The notes under the pieces were generated by a model. It did not search any database and was not told the origin of the DNA. It worked only from the letters and a program-made list of their open reading frames with translations. This document shows, piece by piece, positions 63,940 through 64,000 of a stretch of 64,000 bases of DNA (within the stretch, counting starts at the first letter, position 1; each line of letters starts with the position of its first letter). This DNA is from Actinobacillus genomosp. 1 (GTDB taxonomy: Bacteria > Pseudomonadota > Gammaproteobacteria > Enterobacterales > Pasteurellaceae), in the NCBI RefSeq assembly GCF_029774175.1, contig NZ_CP103834.1, forward strand, positions 878,501 to 942,500. Direction: 5' to 3'. The position numbers and the translations under genes were made by a program.

Positions 63940-64000
63940 TTAAAGTTTCGGACCGGCCGCAACTAATGCTTTACCTTCATCATTTGTAGTATATTTTTCA
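63940..64000 (-). CDS. pckA: Phosphoenolpyruvate carboxykinase (ATP), C-terminal end (cut by window edge)
   Basis: Only the last 19 complete codons and the stop are in the window. They read EKYTTNDEGKALVAAGPKL, matching the C terminus of the ATP-type enzyme (E. coli ends DTPAGAALVAAGPKL). The enzyme interconverts oxaloacetate and phosphoenolpyruvate; in capnophilic Pasteurellaceae it works mainly in carbon dioxide fixation. Convergent with gmhA. Confidence 0.88.
   Translation of the reverse strand, partial: EKYTTNDEGKALVAAGPKL

Noticed and set aside
1..64000. tRNA, rRNA or known riboswitch
   Set aside because: Reading through the gaps between genes I recognised none; a covariance-model search would be needed to exclude small RNAs.

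Overview
The window looks like the chromosome of a Pasteurellaceae bacterium of the Actinobacillus type. The core genes (aceE, pyrD, prs, ispE, lolB, msbA, yoaA, uvrA, ssb, tyrR, sapABCD, gmhA, pckA) are of gammaproteobacterial type. The 10-mer ACAAGCGGTC, the uptake signal sequence (USS) of the Actinobacillus pleuropneumoniae-type dialect, occurs six times exactly in the core DNA (4098, 7089, 9502, 52767, 53559, 61751), and often pairs in inverted orientation in hairpins between genes. The species cannot be fixed from the sequence alone.

Layout. 1-13.1 kb is housekeeping: the 5' end of aceE, pyrD, a lolB-ispE-prs cluster, msbA, an LrgA/LrgB pair, yoaA, a small membrane protein, and divergent uvrA/ssb around a LexA box. 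At 13.1 kb, just after the ssb terminator, an AT-rich island begins. It opens with four tightly packed genes, three tyrosine recombinases plus a small coiled-coil protein, an arrangement recalling Tn554-type and gamma-mobile-trio elements. A decayed IS256-variant insertion sequence with intact inverted repeats and an 8-bp target duplication follows. Then come an XRE regulator divergent from a four-gene set of envelope proteins of unknown role (19.7-22.6 kb) and a complete QatABCD anti-phage operon on the minus strand (22.9-27.4 kb).

27.6-48.6 kb is a contact-dependent inhibition / two-partner secretion locus on the minus strand: transporter cdiB, giant exoprotein cdiA (3635 aa), a candidate immunity gene, then three displaced C-terminal toxin modules, each followed by a candidate immunity gene. 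The modules carry copies of cdiA sequence (a repeat of about 1.9 kb at constant offset, a 115-bp repeat, a 60-bp repeat). Two copies of a structured palindromic element lie behind the last two modules. The array looks like a record of successive toxin tip replacement.

48.9-52.2 kb holds a GIY-YIG protein, a tail fragment of a quinone reductase, a zinc-ribbon protein and a DUF4143 ATPase. Two hairpins here carry the Neisseria DNA uptake sequence (one exact, one nearly so), suggesting transfer between families. 52.5-64 kb returns to core genes: a LysR regulator with a nitronate monooxygenase, a phytase-like esterase, a YjbR/EVE-like protein, a tyrR-sapABCD run without sapF, gmhA, and the 3' end of pckA.

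Recombinases, anti-phage genes and interbacterial toxins side by side make 13-52 kb a defence-and-competition region. Where the mobile element ends on the right could not be determined.
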